Shown here: positions 1 through 11,394 of the stretch, piece after piece
Layout of the letters: each line of letters begins with the position of its first letter
Numbering within the stretch: position 1 is the first letter of the stretch
NCBI GenBank assembly: GCA_027257055.1
Contig: JAPVLO010000518.1
Coordinates: 1-64,000, forward strand
DNA: 64,000 nt
Source: Cephalopachus bancanus
Lineage: Eukaryota > Chordata > Mammalia > Primates > Tarsiidae
Direction of reading: 5' to 3'
Program-made: the position numbers and the translations under genes
The notes under the pieces: model-generated
The model's database searches: none
What the model was told of the DNA's origin: nothing
The model's input: only the letters and a program-made list of their open reading frames with translations

Positions 1-265
1 AGTCAGGGCCTTACTCTGTCACCCAGGTTGGTGCAGTGGCACAATTATGGCTCGCTGCAGTCTGGACTTCTTGGATCCTTCCACCTTAGCCTTCTGTGTA
101 GTTGGGTCTACAGTTGCATGCCACCATGCCTAATTTTTTTGATTTTTTTGTAGAGGTGAGGTCTCACTATGTTGCCCTAGGCTGGTATTGAACTCCTGAG
201 CTCATGCAGTTCTGCCTCGGCCTTCCAAAGTGCTGGGATTACAGGCAAGAGCCACAGTGCTTGAC
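1..265 (-). mobile_element. Alu, tail side cut by window edge
   Basis: Reverse-complement Alu: right arm first (cacccagg, gtgcagtggc), then the central A-rich linker as a T-run near 126-150, then the left arm ending near 'gccacagtgc'. Its poly(A) side lies outside the window. Confidence 0.9.
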
Positions 266-510
266 AATTCTGGGGTCAATTTTCGGGCAATTTTGGGGTC
301 AACTGGACAAGGTCCATTTGGTGGCAACTCCTTGTGCCAAGTGCACTGGCCATTTTGCAGGCAATCTTGGGCTTATTCTTTGGGGCATGTGAAACCCATT
401 GTCTACTCTGGGTTGTGTGTATACTTGGCGCTGTTCAGTCTAACATAATATTTCTACGAAGTCTACTCCTGAAGCTCCAATCCTCAGCACAGAAGGAGCA
501 GAGAACCCAA

Positions 511-1045
511 TTTTTTTTTTTTAGTCTGAGTCTTACTCTGTCACTCAGGCTGGAGTGAAGTGGCACAGTCATGGCCACCACAGCCTCGACTTGCTGAGCT
601 CAGGCAATCCTTCTGCCTCAGTCATCCAAGTAGCTAGAACTATAGGTGTGAGCCACCACACCTGGCTAACCTTTTGATTTATTGTAGAGATGAGGTCTCA
701 CCAAGTTGCCCAGGCTGTTCTCGAACCTGTGGGATCGGGCAATCCTCTCATCTCCCAAAGTGCTGGCGTTACAGACATGAGCCACTGCACCCGGCTTGCC
801 TAGGCTGGAGTGCAGTGGCAAGCTCATGGCCACTGCAGCCTCAACTTGCTGGGCTCAGGTGATCCTTCCACCTCAGCCTTCCAAGTAGCTGGGACTACAA
901 GCATACACCACCATGCCTGCCTAAATTTTTTTTGATTTACTGTAGGAGATGAGGTCTTGCCAAGTTGTCCTGTGGGTTCAGACAATCCTCTCACCTCGAC
1001 TTCCCAAAGTGTTGGAATCATAGGCATGAGCCAACATGCCTGGTG
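511..1045 (-). mobile_element. Two abutting Alus, same orientation
   Basis: A full copy (about 511-797, poly-T at 511-521) runs straight into a second minus-strand copy (about 798-1045) that lacks its tail and first right-arm bases. The second copy either lost its tail by recombination or was already there when the first arrived. Confidence 0.85.
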
Positions 1046-1076
1046 CAATTGCTTTTACAAAAAGAATTTATTTTTC

Positions 1077-1666
1077 GAGCTGGGCTCGGCGGCTCAGCCT
1101 ATAATCCTACGCCTTTGGGAGGCTGAGGTGAGTGGATTGCCTGAGCCCGCGGGTTTGAGACCCACCTGGGCAGCAAGACCTCATCTCTAACAATAAATCA
1201 AAAAAATCAGCCGGGCGTTGTAGCGCACGCCTGTAATTCCGGCTACTCGGAAGGCTGAGGCGGAAGGATCGCCGGAGCCCAGCAGTTCGAGGCTGCGGTG
1301 GCTGGGAGAGGCCACTGCACTCCACTCTGGGCGACAGAGTGAGACTCCAACTCAAAAAAAAAAAAAAAGAATTTATTTTTCGCCGGGTTTGGTGGCTCAG
1401 CCTGTAATCCCAGCACTTTGGGAGGCCGAGGCAAGTGGATTGCCTGAGCCCATGGATTTGAGACCCACCTGGGCAACTTGGCCAGACCTCGTCTCTACAA
1501 TAAATCAAAAATTAGCCGGGCGTGGTAGCGCGCGCCTGTAGTTACGGCTACTTGGAAGGCTGAGGCAGAAGGATTGTCAGAGCCCAGCAGGTCGAGGCTG
1601 TGGTAGCCAGGAGCGTGCCACTGCACTCCAGTCTGGGCGACAGAGTGAGACTCCACCCCCCTAAAA
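1077..1666 (+). mobile_element. Two tandem Alus sharing one target-site duplication
   Basis: Copies at 1077-1365 and 1382-1666. The 16-base string aaagaatttatttttc occurs three times, at 1061-1076, 1366-1381 and 1667-1682, so the second insertion used the duplication left by the first. The first copy carries the 5-base left-arm deletion (gggcagcaagacc). Confidence 0.93.
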
Positions 1667-1784
1667 AAAGAATTTATTTTTCCTCAAAGAACTTGCACAT
1701 ATTCGTAAAGAGACTTGAAACTTGAACTTCTAGCTTCTATACTTGTAGATAAGGCAATGTAACCACTAGCAGGAAGAGCATTTT

Positions 1785-1960
1785 GGTAGTTAAGGATTTG
1801 GACAGTGGAGTCAGAATCTTTACTCCCCACTTACTGAGTATGTGACTTCAGAAAGTTATTTCACTTCTCTGAGTCGTAGTTTCCTGTGCTGTAAAATTTT
1901 AATATCATAGGATTTCTTTTTGGGTGAGGATTAACTGGGATAAAGCATAATGTGGCAAAT
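1785..1960 (+). mobile_element. MIR SINE remnant
   Basis: Diverged match to the MIR core: 'acttactgagtatgtgac', then 'cacttctctgagtcgtagtttcc' and 'aggattaactgggataaagc', in MIR sense order. Confidence 0.65.
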
Positions 1961-2039
1961 TGTATTTTCCGAAGATGACAAAACCATTATGCAGCTCATA
2001 TCATATCCTCCATGCTTTTTGTATGCTGTATCATGAGAG

Positions 2040-2500
2040 GTACAGTGTGTGTCTCCCTCCCTTGAAAGGAATTTAGATGATTTTTGTAACTGCATCAAGC
2101 AATGGGATGTGGTCAAAGTGATGCTGCATGACTTCCAGGGTGAGATCAAAAAAGGCAATACAGTTTTCGCTGGTTCTTTTTTGGGATGCTTGTCCCAGCC
2201 ACCATGTTGTGAGGAAGCCCAGGCCACACACACAGAGGCCATGTGTGGGTGATCAAGCTGGCCCTTAGTCAATAGCCAGTGTCAACTGCCAGGTATGTGC
2301 ATGAATAAACCATCAGAGGACTCCAGCCTCCAGCCTGCAAGCTTTCCAGCTGAGGTCCCAGACATTCTGGAAGAAATAAGCCATCTCCACTCTGCTCTGA
2401 ATTCCTGACCTACAGAAAATGTGACAGATAACAAATGACATTGTTTTACATCACAATGTTTTGAAGCGAATTGTTATGTAGCAATAAATAGATAAAACAC
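2040..2500 (+). mobile_element. MLT1-type ERVL-MaLR LTR remnant
   Basis: Contains the typical MLT1 run 'ccaccatgttgtgaggaagc', 'cagaggccatgtg', 'gaattcctgacctacagaaa' and the terminal 'gttatgtagcaataaatag'. An old non-coding LTR with no internal retroviral sequence beside it. Confidence 0.7.
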
Positions 2501-2570
2501 GAATATCCTCTGCACAGTATCTGAAAATAGGTGATCAATAAACTCTGGGTTATACATTTAAAAAGTGCCT

Positions 2571-2860
2571 GGTCGGGCTTGGTGGCTCAGCCTATTAATC
2601 CCAGCACTTTGGGAGACGGAGGTGAGTGGATTGCCTGAGCCCATCGATTCGAGACTAGCTTGGGCAACTTGGCAAGACCTCGTCTCTACAATAAATAAAA
2701 AATTAGCCGGGCATGGTAGTGCACGCCTGTAGTTCTGGCTACTTAGAAGGCTGGGGTGGAAGGATTGCCGGAGCCCAGCAGGTTGATGCTGGAGTGGTTG
2801 TGCGCGTGCCATTGCACTCCAGCCTAGGCGACGGAGTGAGATTCCAACTCAAAAAAAAAA
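2571..2860 (+). mobile_element. Alu
   Basis: Full-length plus-strand copy with target-site duplication aaaagtgcct at 2561-2570 and 2861-2870 and an A-tail of about 14. Confidence 0.93.
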
Positions 2861-2945
2861 AAAAGTGCCTCAGTTTCAGATATTTTATAAGATAATATAA
2901 GATTAAAAAGATTTTTTTTGTAAGACATTTTTAAAAAGGTGGACC

Positions 2946-3257
2946 GCCGGGCTCGGTGGCTCAGCCTGTAATCCTGTGCTTTGGGAGGCCGAGGTGAGTG
3001 GATTGCCTGAGCCCGCGGGTTCGAGACCTGCCTGGGCAACTTGGCGAGACCTCATCTCTTCAGTAAATCAAAAAATCAGCCGGGCTTGGTAGTGTGTGCC
3101 TGTAATTCCGGCTACTTGGAAGGCTGAGGTGGAAGGATTGCCAGAGCCCAGCAGGTCGAGGCTGCGGTGGCTGGGAGAGGCCACTGCACTCCAGTCTGGG
3201 CGACAGAGTGAGACTCCAACTCAAAAAAAATAAAATAAAACAAAAAATAAAAAAATG
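2946..3257 (+). mobile_element. Alu
   Basis: Full-length copy; target-site duplications aaaaaggtggacc and aaaaagctggacc (3258-3270) differ at one base. The tail has degenerated into an A-rich (AAAT/CAAAA) tract. Confidence 0.93.
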
Positions 3258-3270
3258 AAAAAGCTGGACC

Positions 3271-3626
3271 AAAACTTTGTTTTTTCCCAAGCTGACTATT
3301 TCTCAGTAGGGCTTTGGGGAAAAGACTTTTTGATGTTGTTTTTCTCTGGCTTCTTTTACACATACAATTATTTACAATGGATATAAAGTATATAGGAACA
3401 GGCTTTTAATCCTCCATCTGCTGAGCTGTCTCATGGATTTCTAGTCCGTTGCTGGGGTTGCAGCAACAGCTATTTCTGGCTTTGGCTTATCTTTTGGTTC
3501 GCTGATTTATTTACGTTGTTTTTCAGTATTAATCAATAGGCATCATGGTTGCCCACGTTCACTTCTTGTCCTGCACACAAATGTAAGTTAGAATCACATA
3601 TGCTTTTCTGATATTTTCCTTCTTTT
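3271..3626. other. Unique sequence, nothing recognised
   Basis: About 355 bases of AT-rich sequence with no repeat or coding signal that I recognise. Confidence 0.5.
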
Positions 3627-3636
3627 AAAAGTATAA

Positions 3637-4560
3637 GCCGGGCTCGGTGGCTCAGCCTGTAATCCCACGCTTTTGGGAGGCTGAGGTGAGTGGATTGTCT
3701 GAGCCCACGGTTCGAGACCCACCTGGGCAACTTGGTGAGACCTCATCTCTACAATAAGTCAAAAAATGAGCTGGGCGTGGTAGCGCACGCCTGTAATTCC
3801 GTCTACTCGGAAGGCTGAGGTGGAAGGATCGGGGCCCGCAGGTCAAGGCTGGGTGGCCGGGGGCCCACTGCACTTGAGTCTGGGTGACAGAGTGAGACTC
3901 CAACTTAAAAAAATAAATAAATAAAAGTATAACCTCTCACTGGGTGCAATAGCTCATGCCTGTAATCCCAGAACTTTGGGAGGCCGAGGCAAGAGAATTG
4001 TCTGAGCCCAGGGGTTCCAGACCAGCCTTGGCAAGATGGCGAGACCTTGGCTCTACAATAAATAAAAAAATTAGCCAAGTTTGGTGACACGTGTCTGTGG
4101 TTCCAGTTATTTGGCAGGCTGAGGTGGAAGGATCACCTGAGCCCAGCAAGTTGAGGATGTGGTAGCCATGAGTGTACAGCTGTGCTAGCCATGAGTGTAC
4201 AGCTGTGCTCCAGCCTGGACAACAGAGTGAGACTCTGACTCAAAAAAAAAAAAAAAAAAAAAAGCTGGACTCGGTGGCTCAGCCTGTAATCCCAGCACTT
4301 TGGGAGGCTGAGGTGAGTGGATTGACTGAGCCCGCGGGTTCGTGACTCGCCTGGGCAACTTGGCGAGACCTCATCTCTACAGTAAATCAAAAAATCAACC
4401 GGGCGTGATAGCACGCGCCTGTAATTCCGGCTACTTGGAAGGCTGAGGCGGAAGGATAGCCGGAGCCCAGCAGGTTGAGGCTGCGGTGGCTGGGAGCGGC
4501 CACTGCACTCCAGTCTGGGCGACAGAGTAAGATTCCAACTCAAACAACAACAACAAAAAA
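3637..4560 (+). mobile_element. Three head-to-tail Alus
   Basis: Copies at about 3637-3922, 3937-4262 and 4263-4560. The first has target-site duplication aaaagtataa (3627-3636 and 3923-3932). The second contains a local tandem duplication of about 24 bases in the right arm near 4165-4210 ('agccatgagtgtacagctgtg' appears twice). Confidence 0.9.
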
Positions 4561-4905
4561 GAAATTGTGCTGAAATACACATGAAATTTACCATGTGAAT
4601 CATTTTTAAGTGTACAGTTCAGTGGTGTCTAGTATATTCACATTGTTGTTTAGCCATTACCACTGTTCATATCCAGAATTTTTCATTATCCCAAACTGAA
4701 AGTCTGTATCCATTGAACATTAACTCCTCTTTTCTCCCTTCTTCTAGCCCCTGGTAACCTCTATTCTCTCTGTCTCTATTAATGGGCTATTCTGGAGATC
4801 TCATATAAGTGGAACAATACAATATCTGTCTTTTTGTGTCTGATGTATCCTCTTAGCACAATGTCTTCATGTTGTAGTAACAGAATTTCATTCCTTTTTA
4901 ATTTT

Positions 4906-5675
4906 TATTTATTTATTTTTTTGAGGTGGAGTCTCACTCTGTCACCCAGGCTGGAGTGCAGTGGCATGCTTACGGCCACTGCAGCCTCAACCTGCTGGGT
5001 TCAGGTGATCCTTCTGCCTCAGCCTTGCAAATAGCTGGAACCATAAGCATGCGCCACTATACCTGGCTAATTTTTAAAAATATTTATTAGGGCTCGGTGG
5101 CTCAGCCTGTAATTCCGTGCCTTTGGGAGGCTGAGGTGAGTAGATTGCCTGAGCCCGCGGGTTCGAGACCCGCCTGGGCAGTGAGACCTCATCTCTACAA
5201 TAAATCAAAAAAATCAGCCGGGCGTGGTAGCGCGTGTCTGTAATTCCGGCTGCTCGGAAGGCTGAGGCGGAAGGATCGCCGGAGCCCAGCAGGCGAGGCT
5301 GCGGTGGCCTCAAGCGGCCACTGCACTCCAGTCTGGGGGACCGAGTGAGACTCCAACTCAAAAAAAAAAAAAAAAAAATTTATTAATTTAATTTTGAGTT
5401 GGAGTCTTACTCTGTCGCCCAGGCTGGAGTGAAGTGGCACACTTATGACCACCGCAGCCTTGACCTGCTGGACTCAGGTGATCCTTCTGTCTCAGTCTTC
5501 CAAGAAGCTGGAATTACAGGCTCAAGCCACCATGCCCGGCTGATTTTTTTTTTTAATTGTTAAGACAAGGTCTTGCCAAGTTGCCCAGGCTAGTCTCAAA
5601 CCCCTGGACTCATGCAATCCTCTCACTTCAGCTTCCCAAAGTGGTGGGATTACAAGTGTGAGCCACCATGCCTGG
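4906..5675. mobile_element. Alu cluster: partial minus, full plus, full minus
   Basis: Right-arm-only minus copy 4906-5088, plus copy 5089-5372 with the 5-base left-arm deletion, then full minus copy 5385-5675. The opposite-facing neighbours could fold into a long hairpin if transcribed. Confidence 0.85.
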
Positions 5676-5867
5676 TCTCCTTTTTAAAAACGAATAGTAT
5701 TCCACGGTATGTATATATACCTCATTTTGTCTATTCATTCATCATCAATGAACACTTGGTTTGCTTCCTCCTTTTAGCTATCATAAGTAATGCTGCTATA
5801 AACATTGTTGTACAAATATATGTTTGGGTTTCTGTTTTTATATCTAGAAGTGGAACTGCTGAGTCTG

Positions 5868-6160
5868 GGCACAGTGGCTCATGCTTATAATCCCAGCACT
5901 TTGCAAGGCCAAAGTAAGAGGATTGCCTGAGTCCACGGATTCGAAACCAGCCTGAGCAACTTGGCAAGACATCATCTCTACAATAAATCAAAAAATTAGT
6001 GGGATGTCTTGGCACGTGCCTGTAGCTCCAGCTACTTGGAAGGCTGAGGTGGAAGAATCACCTGAGCCCAACAGGTTGAGGCTGTGGTGGCCCTGAGGTG
6101 CCACTACACTCTAACCGAGGTGACAGAGTAAGACTTTGACTCCAACTCAAAAAAAAAAGG
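5868..6160 (+). mobile_element. Alu inserted in old L1
   Basis: Plus-strand copy in the antisense L1 piece; host sequence 'ggaactgc' is repeated on both sides (5851-5865 region and 6160-6167), so the surrounding L1 is older. Confidence 0.9.
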
Positions 6161-6284
6161 AACTGCCATATCATAGGGTGGTCCTCACTGTGTCTAAGGA
6201 CCTATTTGTCAGTGGAATGTGACACATTGCTTCCCGGCTATTCCAGCATCCCAAGGTGCCATGCAAATTTGGTTCATTGTGATC

Positions 6285-6510
6285 TAGTTGAGCATTTACT
6301 TAGTGGTAGCCTCTGTGCTAAGTACAGCGTTTCTTAAATTACTCTGTGAGTGGGTCTGATTATTATCCCTGTTTTACAGATTAGGAAACGGAAGCATAGA
6401 TATATTACATAAGTAGCCTGAGGGCACATGGATTGCAAGCTCTGAGCTAGGATTCAAACTCAGAGAGCATAATGCTAGCTCTTGTGCGTTGCACCTTTAC
6501 ACAAGTCTGC
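6285..6510 (-). mobile_element. MIR SINE remnant
   Basis: Antisense MIR: 'attatccctgttttacagat', 'aggaaacggaagcatagata', 'gagctaggattcaaactcag' in the expected order. Confidence 0.8.
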
Positions 6511-7559
6511 TTTTCCAAACAGAGTGGTCATTAAATTTGCCAGCCCAGATTGGATATATTTACCTAGGAGAAACAAATTGCTTATGTGGGAGAATTATAG
6601 TAAAAACCAAAACTACTCTGTGGTTTAAGAGGATCTCTGTTTCATATTTATGATAAAAATGTTTTTTCATAGTCTATAAGGTATATGAAGAAACTTTGTT
6701 GTGTTAGGAACTAGCCAATAAGTCCTTCTCTAAATATTTGCAAATAAAAACCATCTATTTAAAATGCAAGACTACATTGGTTTTAGGGGTGACCCTGTAG
6801 ACGTATATAAATTTAGCATGCTGAAATTGTCAATGAAATATATCACTAGATGGCAGTATAAATCAAGTTTTTTAAAAAAATACAACGATTCTAAATCTGT
6901 TAATAAGCTCAACTCTAGAAAAGCACCTTCATCATCATTTTTGACATGATCTGGGCAACTGTATTTAATTCAGAATGGATTTTAATCACTCAGAAGATAA
7001 TTCACAAGCTTTGCTAAGGCAGAAGACCTGACACGTGTAAAGCCTTTTATAAGGAAAGCTGCCTCTAACATTTTAGAAATTCTTGCTTTGGAGGAAGCCA
7101 AAGTTTCAAGTAAATGTTTTGACTTGGGAAACTTTGAATCAGCAGTTAACATCATAAGAGAATCATGTTCACATACTTTTAAAGACTCTTTCAGTTTTCC
7201 AGCTTGGTTTGGCTAAGACTCAGACTTCATAATTGCAAATATTGCTGCCAACTTAGTCCTCAGGGGAAGTTCCTTTCAGTTAATGCCTGAGAAAACTCTA
7301 GTGCTTAAATAATTTGGGAGGTTAGGATTAACCCAAAGATTGGTTTGACATCTGAGACCCTGGACCCATTGACTTGTGGTTGGGATAACGAAATAGACTT
7401 TACCCATTAGGAGGGAATTCTCAGTTTTTTCTTTGACAGGGTAGATAGCAGGTAGTAAGAGGTAAATTAAAGGCATTTACTCATCTCAGTTCACTAGGGT
7501 TTGGCTCTCATAGGATGAATTTTAATGATCTAATTTGTATCCTGACTGGGTGAGAGAAT
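6511..7559. other. Alu-free unique stretch
   Basis: About 1.05 kb of AT-rich sequence without a recognisable repeat or a supported exon. It holds one weak CTCF-like motif (separate entry). The 61-residue open frame at 6764-6949 has no protein-like features. Confidence 0.5.
6844..6856 (+). promoter_or_regulatory. Weak CTCF-like motif
   Basis: CACTAGATGGCAG fits the CTCF core pattern on the plus strand except at its first flanking base. Sequence match only; single motifs this short occur by chance. Confidence 0.3.
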
Positions 7560-7568
7560 TAAAGTTCT

Positions 7569-7776
7569 AGTTTTTTTTTTTTTTTTTTTAAGTTTTCAAG
7601 CAAAGTTTATTTAGAAATTAAATTAGAGAGGCGGGGTGGGGGGAGGGGGAAGAGAGAGAGACAGGAAGATTCACCTTCCCACCCCAAGGTAGAAGAGGGG
7701 GCCAAAGCTAAGAACACATGGCGACCAGAGCTCAAAGAACCAGGAGGAGACACCAGAGTTTAACAAAGCAATGGCC
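7569..7776 (-). mobile_element. L1-mobilised retrocopy of an LTR transcript (TINE-like), copy 1
   Basis: Read on the minus strand it begins GGCCATTGCTTTG, runs about 170 bases similar to part of the LTR at 18.8-19.9 kb, passes an AATAAA (plus 7606-7611) and ends in poly(A), seen as the T-run 7571-7589. Target-site duplication taaagttct at 7560-7568 and 7777-7785. Start, end, tail and duplication are those of an RNA copied by L1 machinery, not of LTR integration. Non-coding. Published work on the tarsier genome describes LTR-derived, L1-mobilised elements (TINEs); assignment to that group is inference. Confidence 0.8.
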
Positions 7777-7899
7777 TAAAGTTCTTTTTCAGAGGAAGCT
7801 GTGTCCTTGCACTTGGATGCTAAATGTTCTCAAAATGGAAAGTTGACTTAGGAACAGATTCTTTCTTTTTCTCCAGCTGTCATATATACATTATCAGTC

Positions 7900-8553
7900 T
7901 TTTTTTTTTTTTCTTTTTTTGAGTTGGAGTCTCACTCTTTCGCCTAGGCTGGAGTGCAATGGCACACTTACGGCCACTGCAGCCTCGACTTGCTGGGCTC
8001 AGGCGATCCTTCTGCCTCAGCCTTCCAAGTAGCTGGAACTACAGGCATGTGCCACTATGCCCAGTTTATTTATTTATTTTATTTATGTTTGTTTGTTTGT
8101 TTGTTTATTATAGAGACGAGGTTCCACCATGTTGCCAAGGCTGGTCTTGAACCCCTGGGCTTAGGCAATCCTCTTGCCTAGGCCTCCCAAAGTGCTGGGA
8201 TTATAGACTTGAACCACCATGCCTGGCCCCATTATTAGTAATTTAGAAAGATTACAGAGGCCGAGCGTGGTGGCTTAAGCCTGTAATCTCAGCACTTTGG
8301 GAGGCTGAGGTGAGAGGATCGCCTGAGTTCAGGGGTTCGAGACTAGCCTGAGCAACTTGGTGAAACCTCGTCTCTACAATAAATCAAAAAATTAGCCAGG
8401 CGTGGTGGCATGCACCTGTAGTTCCAGTTACTTGGAAGGCTGAGGCGGAAGGATTGCCTGAGCCCAGCAGGTTGAGGCTGTGGTAGCCATAGCATACCAC
8501 TGTACTCTAGCCTGGGCTATAGAGTGAGACTCCAATTCAAAAAAAAAAAAAGA
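7900..8553. mobile_element. Two Alus, minus then plus
   Basis: Minus copy about 7905-8229, whose inter-arm linker has expanded into TTTA/TTTG microsatellite at about 8067-8108, and plus copy 8257-8553 only about 30 bases away: an inverted pair. Confidence 0.9.
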
Positions 8554-8719
8554 AGAAATGGAATCCAGTGAATTTCTCTAGGAAACTGATGTTTCGGTAC
8601 ATGACTTTTGAAAGGCAAACATACTCTTTTCACGTTGAACACAAATAACCAAAGTGTATCCGAAAGCCACTGTCAAAGCAAGGAGTGAGAGAACATCGGG
8701 GGTCAAGATCGTCCACCAT

Positions 8720-8875
8720 GACCCTTATGTACACCAGTAAGCCTCTCTGAGCCTCAGTCTCCTCACTTGTAAAATGAGCATAATAATACCTCACAGGGCT
8801 CTTGTTAGAACAAATGAAAGCATTTGTAAGCTCCATGGTGCCATCTAAATATTGACTGCTGTGACTTCCATCATG
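8720..8875 (+). mobile_element. MIR SINE remnant
   Basis: 'ctctctgagcctcagtctcc', 'acttgtaaaatgagcataat' and 'cacagggctcttgttagaac' follow the MIR sense core. Confidence 0.75.
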
Positions 8876-8929
8876 CCAGCTCATCCAATCCATTGTTTCT
8901 CTCAACCTCATACATGGTTGTCTCCTTCC

Positions 8930-10035
8930 TACCCACAGTAATAATGTGGATTGGAAACCCAGGTATCATGTTTGCCCTCCCACTCACCCTCCACCCTAGT
9001 CAACCTTCCCACTTAGTCTCCATTTTCATGACCAGAAGAGTATCCGAAGTGGGTTTTCTGCTTCTAATTTAGCCTTGCTTGACTCCATTCTACTCACTAT
9101 TGAAGAAATAATGCTCTTAAAATTTTATTTTGATTACACTTTTCCCTTGTTCAAGAATCTTCAATGGTTTTCCACTGTCTGCAGAATAAAGTCCAAACTG
9201 CAAAGTTGCTTGCATTAAAAACCATGAACAATCTGTCATCCCCTGCCCCCAAATAACATCAGTGAAGAGTGCCACACAGAAAGCAGACATGGAAATCAAA
9301 AGTTTTGCTGCTGATAAATGCTCTCTTAGAGGATAGGTTATGTGGCCAAAAGGGTTGGCTAACAATTGCTGCTTTCTATTCCCTGAGTCTAGACCTTTGA
9401 ATTGTTCACCTGAGGCTCGCCTTCTACTTTTGCGTCATTTAAAGTGGATCCCAGCCGGGCTCGGTGGCTCAGCCTGTAATCCCGCGCCTTGGGAGGCTGA
9501 GGTGAGTGAATGACCTGAGCCTGTGGGGTTGGAGACCCGCCTGAGCAACTTGTGAGGACCTCATCTTACAATAAATCAAAAATTAGCCGGGGGTGGTAGC
9601 GCGCGCCCGTAGTTCCAGCTACTTGGAAGGCTGAGGCGGAAGGATCGCCGGAGCCCAGCAGGGCCGAGTTTGCAGTGGCCAGGAGCATGCCACTGCACTC
9701 CAGTCTGGGCGACAGAGTGAGACTCCAACTAAAAAAAAATAAATAAAGTGGATCCCAGTGGGTGGGGTGGCTTATGCCTGTAATCCTAGTACTTTGGGAG
9801 GTGGAGGCGAGAGAACTGCCTGAGCCCACCGGTTCGAGACCAGCCTGGGCAACATGGCGAGATCTCATCTCTACAATAAATCAAAAAATTAGCTGGACTT
9901 GGTAGCTCATGCCTGTATTTCCAGCTACTTGGAAGGCTGAGACAGAAAGATCACCTGAGCCCAGCAGGTTGAGGCTGTGGTGGCCACAAGTGTGCCACCA
10001 CACTCCAGCCTGGAAGACAGAGTGAAATGCCTACT

Positions 10036-10071
<36 letters not shown>

Positions 10072-10260
10072 ATCCTACCTATCCTCTGTCCCTAAGGATT
10101 CCTGCAGCCTTTATTTAGTATCTGTCTTGCTCACCTGTCCCTTAGTGTGCCCTGCCATGATACCTGGTTTACTTTTTGAGAGTGTGTCCTCTCTGCGGAA
10201 GCCAGAAACTCCTGACCCACTGGCTGAACCTGATCCCTAGATGTTTTCTTAACTCTCATA
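8930..10260 (+). mobile_element. L2 LINE remnant, split by two Alus
   Basis: Sense L2-like fragments at 8930-9450 ('caatggttttccactgtctg', 'agaataaagtccaaactgca') and 10070-10260 ('tctgcggaagccagaaactc'). Strongly diverged and non-coding now. Confidence 0.6.
9454..10068 (+). mobile_element. Two tandem Alus in L2
   Basis: First copy 9454-9744 has target-site duplication aaagtggatccca (9441-9453, 9745-9757). The second copy, 9758-10068, begins straight after that duplication and ends in an unusually long A-run of about 32. Confidence 0.92.
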
Positions 10261-10877
10261 ATGTTAGTCTGCACTATGTTTAAGTATGTATCAACTTATC
10301 TCACAATTTATATTGTAAAAATTCTGCTGAGGAACTAGAGATGTCAGCAACCTTGGTCTGTCAGATTCAAATGGCAGCAATTGACTTCTTGAAAAAGTTG
10401 TCTGTATTGTTATCTCTACCTAACCTTTATCTTAACTCTCTTTCCCAATTCACTGCTCATGTGTCTACTATTTAACAAAGACTGATCTTGTCAATATCAC
10501 TAGTAAACTCCATGATTGCCAAATCTGGTGGTCTGCTTTTGTCTTACTTGGACTTTCAGCAGCATTTGGCACTCTCTACTTCTTGAAATACTTTTTTTTC
10601 TCCCTCTTGGATTCCGGTACACTCATATTGTGGGTCCGGTCCCTCTTAGTTTACTTTTCTGACTTCCGTCCTTTGCTCCACTTCTAAGGCCTGGTCTTGG
10701 TTTGGAGGGGTCCTCCTCTCTGTACATTCTTCCAAAACGATTACGTGCACTCTCAAAGCTTTAAAAACCACCTATTTGCCATGGCTACTAAATCTGGGTT
10801 TTAGCCCAGGCCTCTCCCTACAACTCCACACTTCTACATCTAACCGTTTACTTGACATCTCATAATGAATTGAATTT

Positions 10878-11162
10878 TTTTTTTTTTGAGTATGAATCTC
10901 ACTCTGTCGCCCAGGCTGGAGTGCAGTGGCACACTCACTGCCACCACAGCCTCGACCTGCTAGGCTCAGGTGATCCTTCTGCGCAGCCTTCCAGGTAGCT
11001 GGAACCACAAGTGTGCACCACCACACTTGGCTAATTTTTAAAAATTTATTTATTGTAGAGACAAATTCTCTCCAAGTTGCCCAGGATGGTCTGGAACGCA
11101 ATCCTCTCTCCTTGGCCTCTCAAAGTGCCTGGGATTACAGGCCTGAGCCACTGCTCCGGGCT
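10878..11162 (-). mobile_element. Alu in L2
   Basis: Minus-strand copy flanked by a perfect 14-base duplication, aatgaattgaattt, at 10864-10877 and 11163-11176. Confidence 0.95.
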
Positions 11163-11394
11163 AATGAATTGAATTTCTAATAAGGTTCTTGAACCTAAAC
11201 TTCACAAAAGAGAAGTGTTGGATTTCTCTCTCTCAAATCCCCACTCCTCCTCCTTTTCTTCCTTTCTCAGTAAACGGTATCGCCATCTGCTCTCAGAGCA
11301 AAAAACTAGTAGTTCTCTTACCTCATCGGCCGGCATTCAATCCCTCCACAAGTCTTATTTTCCAAAAACACACGTCTCTGTAGCAGGTGCCATT

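Larger units (their letters stand above)
4561..6250 (-). mobile_element. Old L1 (antisense), split by Alus
   Basis: Three pieces of one antisense L1M-type element: 4561-4905 (gtacagttcagtgg, tattctggagatctcatata), 5676-5867 (agtattccacggtatg, taatgctgctataaacattg, agaagtggaactgctg) and 6161-6230. The reverse complement is the end of L1 ORF2 and its 3' flank. Confidence 0.75.

Noticed and set aside
4133..4603. Longest minus-strand open frames (for example 156 codons here, 165 at 41343-41840, 160 at 49508-49990)
   Set aside because: They are antisense translations of Alu (recurring [19 protein letters not shown] text) present in dozens of copies; not genes.
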